From: JAMXLO01 sp963812505
Lineage (GTDB): Bacteria > Pseudomonadota > Alphaproteobacteria > Acetobacterales > Acetobacteraceae
Direction: 5' to 3'
Assembly (NCBI GenBank): GCA_963812505.1
Contig: CAWEVM010000031.1
Span: forward strand, 124,001 to 188,000
Length of the DNA stretch: 64,000 bases
Shown here: one piece after another, positions 24,130 through 33,857 of the stretch
Layout: each line of letters begins with the position of its first letter
How positions within the stretch are numbered: the stretch's first letter is position 1
Program-made: the position numbers and the translations under genes
Notes under the pieces: model-generated
What the model was told of the DNA's origin: nothing
What the model saw: the letters and a program-made list of their open reading frames with translations, nothing else
Databases searched by the model: none

Positions 24130-26937
24130 TCATCCGGCGGCGGCCCGGCGGCGCTTCCTGGCCGGCACGGCCTGCACCGGCGCAGCCTCGTCCGGGTTCT
24201 CCAGCGCCTGCAGCAGCGCGTCGCGCAATGCGGCGAGCTTCCGCTCGTTTTCGACCTTCAGACCGAATACGTCCTTTACATAGAACACGTCTACGGCGCG
24301 CACACCATATGTAGTGACATGCGCCGAGGCGATCTGCAGTCCCTGGTCGCTGATCGCCGCGGTGACATCGTGCAGCAGGCCAGGCCGGTCGCGGCCGTTC
24401 ACTTCGAGCACGGTGTGCGTGTTGGAGGCGTAATTGTCGACCACCACGCGCGGCGGCACATGAATGGCGCGCATTCGCCGCCCCAGCAGCACCTTCGACA
24501 TCTTGCGGATTTCCGTGCCCAGGCGGATGCGGCCCGATAGCGCCTGCTCGATCAGCACCGCCAGCCGCGCCAGCCGGTGCGGCGCATCGAACGTGCCGCC
24601 GGCGGCGTCCTGGATCCAGAAGGTATCGAGCGCCATGCCGTTGGTGAGGGTGTGGATCCGCGCATCGACGATCGACGCGCCGGCCACCGCCAATGCCCCC
24701 GAGATGCGACTGAACAACCCTGCGTGATCGGCACAGTAAACGGTCACCTCGGTCACCGCCCGGGCAGGGAGCGGTTGCGTGTCAACAGTCAGCGGAGCCT
24801 GCCGGGCCTCCGCATCGCGAACCAGCCTTGCGTGACGGGCATGGGTCTCGGGATCGAACGACAGCCAATAGCCAGGATAGCCAAGTGACGTGAACTTTTC
24901 GATGTCCTGCTTCGACCAGTCGGACAGCAGCGCCGCGGCAGCGTGGCGCGCCCGTTCGACCCGCACATCCCGCTCGGTGGTGGACAGTCCGCCAGCCAAC
25001 ACCTCCGCCACACGGCCATAGAGCTCGCGCAGCAGCGTCGCCTTCCAACCGTTCCACACCTTGGGCGACACGGCGCGCATGTCGGCCACCGTCAGGATCA
25101 GCAACAGGCGCAGGCGCTCGGGCGACTGGATGGTATCGGCGACATCGAGGATGGTTTTCGGATCATCGATGTCACGCTTGAAGGCGACCGCGGACAGCAG
25201 AAGGTGGTGCAGGACCAGCCACGACACCGTCTCGGTCTCTTCCGCCGACAAGCCGAGTTCAGGTCCCACCTTCAGTGCAATCTCGGCGCCGATCTCGGAA
25301 TGATCGCCGCCGCGGCCCTTGGCGATGTCGTGCAGCAGCATCGCCAGATAGAGCGCGCGACGTGATTGCAGGTGATCGAACAGGCTGGTCGCGACCGGGG
25401 CCACCTCCGCGAGTTCACCACGCTCCAGCATGTTCAGCACGCGGATCGCCTCTATCGTGTGCTCATCGACAGTGAACACGTGATACGTGTCGAACTGCAT
25501 CTGGCCGACGATGCGCGCCCAGTCAGGAATGAAACGGCCGAGGAAGCCGGTCTCGTTCAGGATCGACAGCCAGCGTGCGCCATCGGGATGCTGGCCGCGA
25601 TGATGATCCGGCTCCTTGCCGCACATCAGGTCCATGAACAACGCCGCCGCCTTTGGATTGCTGCGCAATTCGACAGCGCGGCGCTCATTCTGGATCAGCG
25701 AACGAATGGCGAGCGGATGCAGTTCCAGATTGCGGTCGCGCGCCACCTGCAGGATGCGCAGCATCTGCAGCGGCTCACGATCGAAATCGCGCCCCGGAAC
25801 CGCCATCAAACGACCTTCGGCCAACACGAAGCCGCACTTCAGCAGGGCCGGGTCGGTTTCCGCCGCGACCGCCGGCGGCCCGAGCGCCTCACGTAGAATG
25901 CCTGGCTCAAGAATCCGCGTCAGGCGGGCCACCTCGCGCGCGGTCAGGAAATAGTGTCGCATGAAACGTTCGACGCCGTCCTGCCGACCGTGGCGCGTGT
26001 AACCCATCCGCGCGCCGACCACCGGCTGGAGATCGAATGTCAGCCGCTCCTCAGCGCGGCCGGCGACGTAGTGCAGGTGGAACCGCACCGTCCAGAGAAA
26101 CTCCCAGGCGCGGCGGCCATGTTTCGCTTCAGACGGCGACAGCACATCGCCGACATCGGCGAGTTCACCCATCGTCTGAGTGTCGTATACGTAGCGTGCG
26201 ATCCAGTAGAGCGTCTGCAGATCACGCAGTCCGCCGCGACCCTCCTTCACGTTCGGCTCTACGACGAACGGGCTGTCGCCATAGCGGCGGTGACGCACAT
26301 CGCGCTCCGCCTGCTTGGCAGCGATGTACTCGGCGACACCGGCGTCCTTGCAAGCGGCGCGGAAACGGGCGTGGAAATCGGCGAACAGTTTCGCGTCGCC
26401 GGCGATGTGCCGCGAATCCAGCAACGCAGTGCGGATCGTGGTGTCCTTGGCACCCTCGACCAGGCAGTCCTCGATCGAGCGGGTGGCGTGGCCGACCTTC
26501 ACGCCAAGGTCCCACAGGAAATACAGCATGTACTCGACGACCTGGAGTGTCTGCCGCGACGCGTCCTCAGCGGTCAGGAACAACAGGTCGATATCGCTGA
26601 ACGGTGCGAGCACGCCGCGGCCGTAACCACCGGTCCCTGCAACCGACAAATGCCCAGGCTCGCCAAATCCGGTATCCGATGTGGCGTGCTCATACAGCGC
26701 GGAGATCAATCCGTCGGTCAGTTTGCCGAGCAGGCGGGCGGCCTGTAGGCCGGTGATCTGGTCCTGCTCGAAGGCGTGCTGCACATGCTGCTGGATGCGC
26801 GCAAGATGACGGCGAAACGCCCCGAGCGCGGCATCGCGGGGCACCGGCGCGCCGTCCTCGGCCAGCGCCGCGAGTGCGGCGGACAGGGCGGAGATCGACG
26901 CCTCGGGCGGCTTTGGCTGGGCGACAGGGGTCAGCAT
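24130..26937 (-). CDS. glnD: [Protein-PII] uridylyltransferase/uridylyl-removing enzyme
   Basis: 935-aa nitrogen sensor that uridylylates and de-uridylylates PII according to glutamine. Nucleotidyltransferase motif GTGGYGRGVLAPFSDIDLLF near 105-124, the NTase-associated region, an HD domain (TVDEHTIEAIRVL, LLHDIAKGRGGDHSEIG) near 480-560, and two C-terminal ACT domains (VTVYCADHAGLFSRISGALA; LEVNGRDRPGLLHDVTAAIS). All key residues look intact. A Lys/Arg-rich tail ends the protein. glnD beside mutS is a common alphaproteobacterial arrangement. Confidence 0.97.
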   Translation of the reverse strand: MLTPVAQPKPPEASISALSAALAALAEDGAPVPRDAALGAFRRHLARIQQHVQHAFEQDQITGLQAARLLGKLTDGLISALYEHATSDTGFGEPGHLSVAGTGGYGRGVLAPFSDIDLLFLTAEDASRQTLQVVEYMLYFLWDLGVKVGHATRSIEDCLVEGAKDTTIRTALLDSRHIAGDAKLFADFHARFRAACKDAGVAEYIAAKQAERDVRHRRYGDSPFVVEPNVKEGRGGLRDLQTLYWIARYVYDTQTMGELADVGDVLSPSEAKHGRRAWEFLWTVRFHLHYVAGRAEERLTFDLQPVVGARMGYTRHGRQDGVERFMRHYFLTAREVARLTRILEPGILREALGPPAVAAETDPALLKCGFVLAEGRLMAVPGRDFDREPLQMLRILQVARDRNLELHPLAIRSLIQNERRAVELRSNPKAAALFMDLMCGKEPDHHRGQHPDGARWLSILNETGFLGRFIPDWARIVGQMQFDTYHVFTVDEHTIEAIRVLNMLERGELAEVAPVATSLFDHLQSRRALYLAMLLHDIAKGRGGDHSEIGAEIALKVGPELGLSAEETETVSWLVLHHLLLSAVAFKRDIDDPKTILDVADTIQSPERLRLLLILTVADMRAVSPKVWNGWKATLLRELYGRVAEVLAGGLSTTERDVRVERARHAAAALLSDWSKQDIEKFTSLGYPGYWLSFDPETHARHARLVRDAEARQAPLTVDTQPLPARAVTEVTVYCADHAGLFSRISGALAVAGASIVDARIHTLTNGMALDTFWIQDAAGGTFDAPHRLARLAVLIEQALSGRIRLGTEIRKMSKVLLGRRMRAIHVPPRVVVDNYASNTHTVLEVNGRDRPGLLHDVTAAISDQGLQIASAHVTTYGVRAVDVFYVKDVFGLKVENERKLAALRDALLQALENPDEAAPVQAVPARKRRRAAAG

Positions 26938-26950
26938 AGGCAGCAGCGTA

Positions 26951-29695
26951 CTAGGTCACAGCCGCGTCGGGAACTGCCAGCAGCGCTTTCAGACGATACA
27001 AAGCATCGAGCGCATCGCGCGGCGTCATCCGATCCGGCTCCAGGGCGGCGATTGCCTCGACCAGCGGATCCGGTTCGGGCGTGATTTCCGGTGGCGAGGC
27101 GGCGAACAGCGGCAGAGCGGTGAGCGGCGCCCCGGCAGCCCCCAACGGCCCACCATGCTTCTCCAGAGACGCCAGCAGTGAGGCGGCGCGGCGCACTACT
27201 GGCGCCGGCACGCCGGCCAGTTCGGCGACGTGCACGCCCCAGGAGCGGCCGGCCGCACCGGCAGCCACTTCGTGCAGGAAAACCACTGTCCCCTTCCATT
27301 CCTTTACCCGCATGGTGTGCGGCTTCAATCGCGGCAGCCGATCCGCCAGTTCGGCAAGTTCATGAAAATGTGTGGCGAAAATGGTGCGGCAGCGGATCGC
27401 CGAATGCAGCGCCTCCAACACCGCCCAGGCGATCGCGAGGCCATCCAACGTGGCGGTGCCGCGGCCGATTTCGTCCACCACGACCAGCGATCGCGGTCCG
27501 GCCTGGTGCAGAATGGCGGCCGTCTCGGTCATTTCCACCATGAAGGTGGAGCGCCCGCGCGCCAGATCATCGGCGGCCCCAACGCGGGAGAACAGGCGGT
27601 CGACCACGCCAATCGTCGCCGCTTCGGCGGAGACCGGCAGGCCGGCCTGGGCGAGGACGACGATCAGCGCGTTCTGCCGCAGGAAGGTGGACTTACCGGC
27701 CATGTTGGGTCCGGTGAGCAGCAGTACGCGCTGATCCGGCGAGAGGTCACAGTCGTTCGGCACGAACTGGGCGTGTCCGGCGAGCGCCGCCTCCACCACC
27801 GGATGCCGCCCGGCGCGGACCAGGAATGCGTCGTCGTCGGTGACGCGAGGGCGGCACCAGGTGCCTGACTCCGCGAGCGCTGCCGCGGACTGGATGGCGT
27901 CAAGCAGGGCGAGCGCGTCGGCGCAGGCGGCGAGTGCGTCGGCCCGCTCAAGCGCCTTTCGCACCAATTCCGCGAACACCACTCGTTCGCGCGCGGCGGC
28001 ACGTTCGCCAGCCTCGGATATGCGGCGGTCGAGATCGGAGAGTTCGGGCATGGTGAAACGGGCGCCATTGGCCATGCCTTGGCGCAGCGTCAGCTCGGGG
28101 AATTCGCGCAGTTTCTCGACCGCAGCGGCCGGGACCTCGAGGACGTAGCCGAGTTGGGCGTGGTGGCGGATCTTCAGGCTGGCGACGCCGTAGCGTTGAG
28201 CGCAGTCGAGCTGGAGGGTCGCCAGCACCCGGCGGCTGTCGTCGCGCAGTGCCCGCTCGGCATCGAGTTCCGCATCGAACCCGCGCAGGATGGCGTTGCC
28301 GTCGTCCAGGCGGTGCGGCGCCGGATCGGCGAGCGCGGCCGTCAGCGTCTGTTCGAGCGCCGGACCGACCTGCAAGGCGGCACCGGCCGATCGCAACAGC
28401 ACAGGCAACGACGCAAAAACCCGAAGCTCCTCCTCCCGGTGCGGGTGGGGGCTAGGGGGAGAGGGCGGTGCGAGCTCCACGGCCCCCTCCCCCCAACCCC
28501 CACCCGCACCGGGAGGAGGAGCTTCTGTCTTCTCCAACCCGCCCAGCGTCGCCGTCGCCTCGCGCGCGGCGCGCAATCCATCGCGTATCGCGGCCAGATC
28601 CCTTGGGCCGCCACGTCCGACCGACAATCGCCCGAGCGCCCGCGCGATATCTGGCGCGGTCCGCAACGCAGCCCGCAGGCGCCCGGCGGCCTCGCGCTCG
28701 CCCAGCATCCACGCCCACGCATCCTGCCGCGCCGCGATCGCCGTCGGATCGCTGAGTGGCGCCGCGAGCCATCCCCCCAGCAGTCGCGCACCCGCCGGGG
28801 TCAGCGTTCGCTGCACTGTGCCGAGCAACGCGTGCTGTGTGCCGCCATCGCGCGCCCGGTGGATCTCCAGACTGGCCCGCGTCGCCGCGTCCATCGCCAA
28901 CAGTCCGGTGCGGCCTTGCGGCGACGGCCGGGCAAGGCGCGGCAGTGTGCCGGCCTGCGTGGCGCGCACATACTCCACCGCCATCAGCGCGGCGACCGCC
29001 TCTGCGTCGGTGAAGCTGCCGAATGCGTCGACGCTGGCAACACCGAACGTCTCGGCCAGCCGCCGCCGCGCCACCAGCGGCGGCGGCGGCGTGACATCGG
29101 GCGCGCGCTTGTCGGCCCACTCGCCGAGCGCCAACCCAGCCGGCGAAAGGATCTCGGCTGGCTCCAGCCGCCCGAGCAGGCCCTGCAGTTCCGACTGTGC
29201 CAACGCGGCGGTTTCGAACAGACCGGTGGACACGTCGAGCCATGCGGCACCGACACCGTCGCGATCCTGCGCCAGCCCGAGTAGCAGGTTGGCTTTGCCG
29301 GCTTCCAGCAGCGCTTCCTCGGTGATCGTGCCGGGGGTGACGAGACGCACCACCTCGCGACGGATCGGCGCCTTGCTGGTGCGCGCTTTCGGATCCTCCA
29401 TCTGCTCGGTCACCGCGACGCGGAAGCCGCGGCGGATCAAGCGGGCAAGATACGCCTCTGCCGCGTGCTGCGGCACGCCGCACATCGGGATCGGCCGGCC
29501 GTCATGTTCGCCGCGCTGGGTCAGCGCTATATCGAGTGCCGCGGCAGCGGCCTCCGCATCCGCGAAGAACAGCTCGTAGAAGTCGCCCATCCGGAAGAAC
29601 ACCAGCGCGTCCGGATGCGCTTCCTTGGCGGCAAACCACTGCGCCATCGCGGGCGTGGCGCCGGCGGCATTCAGCGAGCGGGAGGATGCGGCCAT
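26951..29695 (-). CDS. mutS: DNA mismatch repair protein MutS, with in-frame palindromic insertion
   Basis: 914 aa. Mismatch-binding N-terminal block VFFRMGDFYELFFADAEA (Phe-x-Glu wedge region), connector, lever, clamp and C-terminal ATPase. Walker A LTGPNMAGKSTFLRQ is near 660, with the later DEIGRGTATLDGLAIAW. At residues ~391-425, in the lever region that corresponds to a helix-linking loop in E. coli MutS, the sequence KTEAPPPGAGGGWGEG and following Pro/His-rich residues is foreign: it is encoded by a 103-base palindrome (separate entry). Reading frame is kept, so the protein is probably made and functional. Confidence 0.96.
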   Translation of the reverse strand: MAASSRSLNAAGATPAMAQWFAAKEAHPDALVFFRMGDFYELFFADAEAAAAALDIALTQRGEHDGRPIPMCGVPQHAAEAYLARLIRRGFRVAVTEQMEDPKARTSKAPIRREVVRLVTPGTITEEALLEAGKANLLLGLAQDRDGVGAAWLDVSTGLFETAALAQSELQGLLGRLEPAEILSPAGLALGEWADKRAPDVTPPPPLVARRRLAETFGVASVDAFGSFTDAEAVAALMAVEYVRATQAGTLPRLARPSPQGRTGLLAMDAATRASLEIHRARDGGTQHALLGTVQRTLTPAGARLLGGWLAAPLSDPTAIAARQDAWAWMLGEREAAGRLRAALRTAPDIARALGRLSVGRGGPRDLAAIRDGLRAAREATATLGGLEKTEAPPPGAGGGWGEGAVELAPPSPPSPHPHREEELRVFASLPVLLRSAGAALQVGPALEQTLTAALADPAPHRLDDGNAILRGFDAELDAERALRDDSRRVLATLQLDCAQRYGVASLKIRHHAQLGYVLEVPAAAVEKLREFPELTLRQGMANGARFTMPELSDLDRRISEAGERAAARERVVFAELVRKALERADALAACADALALLDAIQSAAALAESGTWCRPRVTDDDAFLVRAGRHPVVEAALAGHAQFVPNDCDLSPDQRVLLLTGPNMAGKSTFLRQNALIVVLAQAGLPVSAEAATIGVVDRLFSRVGAADDLARGRSTFMVEMTETAAILHQAGPRSLVVVDEIGRGTATLDGLAIAWAVLEALHSAIRCRTIFATHFHELAELADRLPRLKPHTMRVKEWKGTVVFLHEVAAGAAGRSWGVHVAELAGVPAPVVRRAASLLASLEKHGGPLGAAGAPLTALPLFAASPPEITPEPDPLVEAIAALEPDRMTPRDALDALYRLKALLAVPDAAVT
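28423..28525. repeat. 103-base palindromic element inserted in frame in mutS
   Basis: Two perfect 29-base arms (28423-28451 and 28497-28525, starting GAAGCTCCTCCTCCCGGTGC on the left) with a 45-base centre that is itself partly self-complementary. The mutS frame passes through it and gives a Pro/Gly/Glu-rich insert of about 35 residues with no family match, while MutS similarity is good on both sides. This recalls the palindromic elements found inside Rickettsia genes, by analogy only. Confidence 0.85.
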
Positions 29696-29745
29696 CGAGT
29701 TGGTTTACCGCGCACTCCCGCGATTCCGAAAGCCGACAGCTTCCT

Positions 29746-29768
29746 CCCCCTCCCCTTGCGGGAGGGGG
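29746..29768. repeat. Short hairpin repeat, copy 1
   Basis: Nine-base perfect stem (CCCCCTCCC with GGGAGGGGG) and loop CTTGC, between the mutS start and the MFS stop. The same motif, with loop CTTGT, occurs at 63326-63342, and a related one at 33688-33711. It may end MFS transcription. Confidence 0.6.
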
Positions 29769-29774
29769 CCGGGG

Positions 29775-31121
29775 CTATTCCGCCGCTGCGACCTTGGACG
29801 GAATGCGCTCGAGCCGGCTGTCGTGTCCCAGGGCGACCAGAATGATGGCGGAGATCACCGGTGCGGCGCCGATTGCCATCAGCGCGATCAGATCGCTGCC
29901 ACCGGTCGCATCCTTGATCAGTCCGAACATGTACGGCCCAAGAAAGCCGCCCAGGTTGCCGACCGCGTTGATGAGAGCGATGCCGCCCGCCGCCGCGACA
30001 CCCGACAACATGGCCGTCGGCAGCGGCCAGAAGGTCGGTGCGATCGTGTACTGGCCCATGATCCCCAGGATCAGCACGATCATCATCCAGACCGGATGTT
30101 CAGGCCCGATGAAGACGCAGGCCATCAATGCGACACCGGACAACAGGCAGGCCGAGGCGACATACATGGTGCGAGCGCCGGATCGGTCGGAGCGGAGGCT
30201 CCAATAGATCATCGCCACTGCCGCGAACACGAATGGGATGGCACTCACCACGCCGTTCATGATTGTCGAGACGCCAAACGACTTGACGATGGTCGGCAGG
30301 AAAAACAGCAGTCCGTAACCCGACACGTTCTGGCCAAAATACACCGCCGTCAGCAGCCAGACGCGAGGGTTGCTCATGGTCTCGCCAAGTTCGAAGCGAT
30401 GCACCAACTCGCGCTGCGACTGCTCGGCGTCGAGACGCTGCTGTAGCCAACTTCGCTGTTCTGGCCTCAGCCATTGCGCATCCATCGGACGATCGGTCAG
30501 CAGCACCCAGGTGACGACTGCCATGATGATGGGTGGCAGCGCCTCGATCAGGAACAGCCACTGCCAGCCTTGCAGGCCGAGCCACCCGTCGATCGTCAGC
30601 AGATAGGCCGATACGGGTGGCCCGACGATCAGCGAAATCACGCTGGCTGACTGGAAGATCCCCATCATGCGCGAGCGGTAATAGGACGGGAACCACCAGG
30701 TCAGATACAGCACGATGCCCGGATAGAAGCCCGCTTCGGCCAAACCGAGCAGGAAGCGGACACCATAGAAGCTCCAGTCGTTCCAGACGAAGGCGGTCAG
30801 GGCAGAGACAATGCCCCAGGTGAGCAGGATCCGGGCGATCCATTTGCGCGCGCCAACGCGGTTCAGGACGAGATTGCTGGGGATTTCCGCAAGAAAGTAG
30901 CCGATGAAAAACACGCCGGCGCCAAATCCGAACACGGCCTCCGAGAAGTTGAGCGCGTGTTGCATTGTCAGTTTGGCGAAACCGACATTCACCCGATCGA
31001 GATAGGCGCAGAAGTAGCCCAGCATGAGCACCGGGATCAGGCGCCAGGCAACGCGTCGGATGGTCTCGTGTTCCAACGGGTCGAGCTGCGCCGCGGCAGC
31101 GGCCGTGGTGTGCAATGCCAT
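29775..31121 (-). CDS. MFS transporter, anion:cation symporter type
   Basis: 448 aa with 12 predicted membrane helices. The opening RRVAWRLIPVLMLGYFCAYL with DRVNVGFAKL and the EIPSNLVLNRVGARKWIARI loop are typical of the ACS family (uptake of organic acids such as phthalate, tartrate or hexuronate). The ATG at 31121 follows GGGAGAA; earlier in-frame codons lie in the maeB upstream region and are not protein-like. Substrate unknown. It sits between mutS and maeB, which are often direct neighbours in alphaproteobacteria, so it may be an insertion. Confidence 0.9.
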   Translation of the reverse strand: MALHTTAAAAAQLDPLEHETIRRVAWRLIPVLMLGYFCAYLDRVNVGFAKLTMQHALNFSEAVFGFGAGVFFIGYFLAEIPSNLVLNRVGARKWIARILLTWGIVSALTAFVWNDWSFYGVRFLLGLAEAGFYPGIVLYLTWWFPSYYRSRMMGIFQSASVISLIVGPPVSAYLLTIDGWLGLQGWQWLFLIEALPPIIMAVVTWVLLTDRPMDAQWLRPEQRSWLQQRLDAEQSQRELVHRFELGETMSNPRVWLLTAVYFGQNVSGYGLLFFLPTIVKSFGVSTIMNGVVSAIPFVFAAVAMIYWSLRSDRSGARTMYVASACLLSGVALMACVFIGPEHPVWMMIVLILGIMGQYTIAPTFWPLPTAMLSGVAAAGGIALINAVGNLGGFLGPYMFGLIKDATGGSDLIALMAIGAAPVISAIILVALGHDSRLERIPSKVAAAE

Positions 31122-31266
31122 GACGTTCTCCCGGTTTCTTCGAAACTGGTTTTCGGCTGGTAATGTGATGCGCCGACTAGATGATTCGAGCAACCGGCTT
31201 CCATCACGCGCCCGTGGCCTGCATGATGACGGCCGGCGAGAGAGAATTGCTACAGGGGAAACAGCC

Positions 31267-33549
31267 ATGGCTGACGGCAGCATCGATACGCGCACCGCAC
31301 ACATATCGGCGGAAGAAGCGCTGGCGCTGCATGCGTCGGGGCGGCCCGGCAAGCTGGAGACGCGCATCTCCAAGCCGATCACCACCGCACGCGATCTTTC
31401 GCTCGCCTACTCGCCTGGCGTCGCGGAGCCGTGCCTGCACATCCAGCGCGACGCAGCCCTGGCCTACGACTACACGGCGAAGGGCAACATGGTGGCGGTG
31501 GTGTCGAACGGCACCGCTGTGCTGGGGCTGGGCAATCTCGGCGCGGTGGCAGCCAAGCCGGTGATGGAGGGCAAGATCGCGCTGTTCAAGCGCTTCGCCG
31601 ATATCGACGGCATCGACCTGGAGATCGACTCGGAGAATGTCGATGACGTGGTGAACGCGGTGCGCTACCTCGCCGGCTTCGGCGGCATCAACCTGGAGGA
31701 CATCAAGGCGCCAGAATGCTTCGTGATCGAGCAGCGGCTGCGCGAACTTATGGACGTCCCGGTGTTCCATGACGACCAGCACGGCACCGCCATTGTCGCT
31801 GCGGCGGGACTGATCAATGCGTGTCATCTCACCGGACGCGATCTGCGCGACACGAAGCTGGTGGTGAATGGCGCAGGCGCGGCCGGCATCGCTTGCGTCG
31901 AGCTGTTGAAGGCGATGGGCATGCGGCCGGAACACGTCGTGCTATGCGACACCAAGGGCGTGGTCTATCAGGGCCGAACCGACGGCATGAACCAGTGGAA
32001 GTCGGCGCATGCCGCGGCCACGAGGGCGCGCACGCTGACCGACGCGCTGGACGGCGCCGATGTGTTCTTCGGATTGTCTGTCAAAGGCGCAGTGACCAAG
32101 GACATGGTCGGTCGCATGGCAGACAAGCCGATCATCTTCGCGATGGCGAACCCCGATCCCGAGATCACCCCAGAGGAGGCGCGCGAGGCCAGTCCGCACG
32201 CGATCATCGCCACGGGGCGCAGCGACTATCCCAATCAGGTCAACAACGTACTCGGCTTCCCGTACATCTTTCGTGGCGCGCTCGACGTGCGGTCCAGCAC
32301 GATCAACGAGGCGATGAAGATCGCCGCAGCCGAGGCGCTCGCCAATCTGGCACGCGAGGACGTGCCGGACGAGGTGCATACCGCATCGGCGGGGCGGAGG
32401 CTTACCTTTGGTCCTGACTACATCATTCCGAACGCATTCGATCCGCGGCTGATCTCCTGGGTGCCCCCAGCGGTGGCCCGCGCGGCGATGGAGAGCGGCG
32501 TCGCACGGCGTCCCCTGATCGATCTGCGGCGCTATGCGCGCGAATTGTCGGGGCGGTTGGATCCGACCGCCGGTGCACTCGACGCGATCATGGAAAGCGT
32601 GCGCACCAACCCGAGCCGCGTGGTGTTCGCAGAAGGCGAGGAAGAGAAGGTGGTGCGCGCCGCTGTCGCCTATCGCAATGCCGGTTACGGCAGGCCGGTG
32701 CTGATCGGCCGCGAGGATCGCGTGCAGGCGACCATGGCCAGCCTTGGTCTCGGCATCGTCGAGGGGATCGAGATCCACAACGCCCGGCTCTCCGGCGCCA
32801 ACACGAAATATGTCGAGTTCCTGTATGGCAGAATGCAGCGCCGCGGATTCCTGCAACGTGATTGCCAGCGCATGGTGAACCAGGACCGCAACGTGTTCGC
32901 CGCCTGCATGGTGGCAACCGGTGACGCCGATGCGATGGTCACCGGATTGACACGTTCCGCCGCGGTATGCCTCGACGACATCAGCCATGCGATCACACCG
33001 GCAACCGGCGGCCTCGCGTTCGGCCTCACGCTCGTGCTGGGCATGCGCGGCAAGACGATCTTCATCGCCGACACGCTGATGCACTTCCGACCCAATGCAG
33101 AGGAGTTGGCCGAGATCGCCATAGGTGCGGCGCAGGCGGCGCGCCATCTCGGGCATGAACCGCGCGTGGCCCTGCTGTCGCACGCGACCTTCGGCGATCC
33201 GATGCAGCCGGCCAACGCGCCGATGCGCGAGGCGGTGGCGATCCTCGATCGGCGCAAGGTGGACTTCGAGTATGACGGCGAGATGAGCCCGGACGTGGCA
33301 CTTGAGCCGTCGATCCGTGCGCTGTACCCGTTCTGCCGGCTGACCGACGACGCCAACGTGCTGGTGATGCCCGGGCTGCATTCGGCGCACATCACATCGA
33401 GCCTGGCGCGTAAGCTCGGTGGCGGCACGACAATTGGGCCGCTGCTGATGGGCATGGAGCGGCCGGTGCAGATCATGCCGATGGACGCGTCCGTCAGCCA
33501 GATCGTCGATCTGGCCTGCCTCGCCGCGTATCAGGCGGTGAGGCGGTAG
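31267..33549 (+). CDS. maeB: NADP-dependent malic enzyme with C-terminal phosphotransacetylase-like domain
   Basis: 760 aa. N-terminal malic enzyme (about 1-430) converts malate to pyruvate: SLAYSPGVAEPCL, FHDDQHGTAIVAAAGL and the dinucleotide fold VVNGAGAAGIACVELL. The C-terminal part (about 440-760; RVVFAEGEEEKVVRAAVAYR, FIADTLMHFRPNAEELAEIA) is related to phosphotransacetylase and is mainly regulatory in such proteins. The start is the ATG of MADGSIDTRTAH; the frame is open 240 bases upstream without protein-like sequence. Confidence 0.95.
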   Translation: MADGSIDTRTAHISAEEALALHASGRPGKLETRISKPITTARDLSLAYSPGVAEPCLHIQRDAALAYDYTAKGNMVAVVSNGTAVLGLGNLGAVAAKPVMEGKIALFKRFADIDGIDLEIDSENVDDVVNAVRYLAGFGGINLEDIKAPECFVIEQRLRELMDVPVFHDDQHGTAIVAAAGLINACHLTGRDLRDTKLVVNGAGAAGIACVELLKAMGMRPEHVVLCDTKGVVYQGRTDGMNQWKSAHAAATRARTLTDALDGADVFFGLSVKGAVTKDMVGRMADKPIIFAMANPDPEITPEEAREASPHAIIATGRSDYPNQVNNVLGFPYIFRGALDVRSSTINEAMKIAAAEALANLAREDVPDEVHTASAGRRLTFGPDYIIPNAFDPRLISWVPPAVARAAMESGVARRPLIDLRRYARELSGRLDPTAGALDAIMESVRTNPSRVVFAEGEEEKVVRAAVAYRNAGYGRPVLIGREDRVQATMASLGLGIVEGIEIHNARLSGANTKYVEFLYGRMQRRGFLQRDCQRMVNQDRNVFAACMVATGDADAMVTGLTRSAAVCLDDISHAITPATGGLAFGLTLVLGMRGKTIFIADTLMHFRPNAEELAEIAIGAAQAARHLGHEPRVALLSHATFGDPMQPANAPMREAVAILDRRKVDFEYDGEMSPDVALEPSIRALYPFCRLTDDANVLVMPGLHSAHITSSLARKLGGGTTIGPLLMGMERPVQIMPMDASVSQIVDLACLAAYQAVRR

Positions 33550-33572
33550 TCGAGCGCGACGGGAGATCGCGG

Positions 33573-33656
33573 TTGATTGCCACGCATAATCCGGAACTCG
33601 CGGCACGAATGGATCCTACCGTTGCGCTGCGCGATGGCAGAGTGGTGGCGCCTTAG
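33573..33656 (+). pseudogene. 3' fragment of a lolD-like ABC ATPase gene
   Basis: Twenty-seven codons read LIATHNPELAARMDPTVALR followed by DGRVVAP and a TAG at 33654-33656. This is the H-loop and C-terminus of LolD-type ABC ATPases (lipoprotein release). Nothing of the rest of the gene is upstream; maeB ends 24 bases before. A deletion or rearrangement end point must lie between. Confidence 0.7.
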
Positions 33657-33687
33657 TCGCGCGAGGATTCCGCGCCCCAGTGCCCAA

Positions 33688-33711
33688 CTCCCTCCCCGCA
33701 AGCGGAGGGGG
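33688..33711. repeat. Short hairpin repeat, related copy
   Basis: Stem CTCCCTCC (33688-33695) with GGAGGGGG (33704-33711), one G-U pair, loop CCGCAAGC. It is related in sequence to the hairpins at 29746 and 63326. It lies in the 200-base stretch between the lolD scrap and the first acyl-CoA dehydrogenase; I see no gene in the remainder of that stretch. Confidence 0.5.
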
Positions 33712-33857
33712 AATTAACGAGCGTTCAGGGCGGCCCGCGAGGTTGACAATACTGCAAACCGGCCGACGATCTGCCCGGCCGGATGCGAAGCGTGGCGATC
33801 GCGTGTGCGGAGGCACTTCCCACATGCTGGACAGGACACCGGGGAGGGACGACGGAT

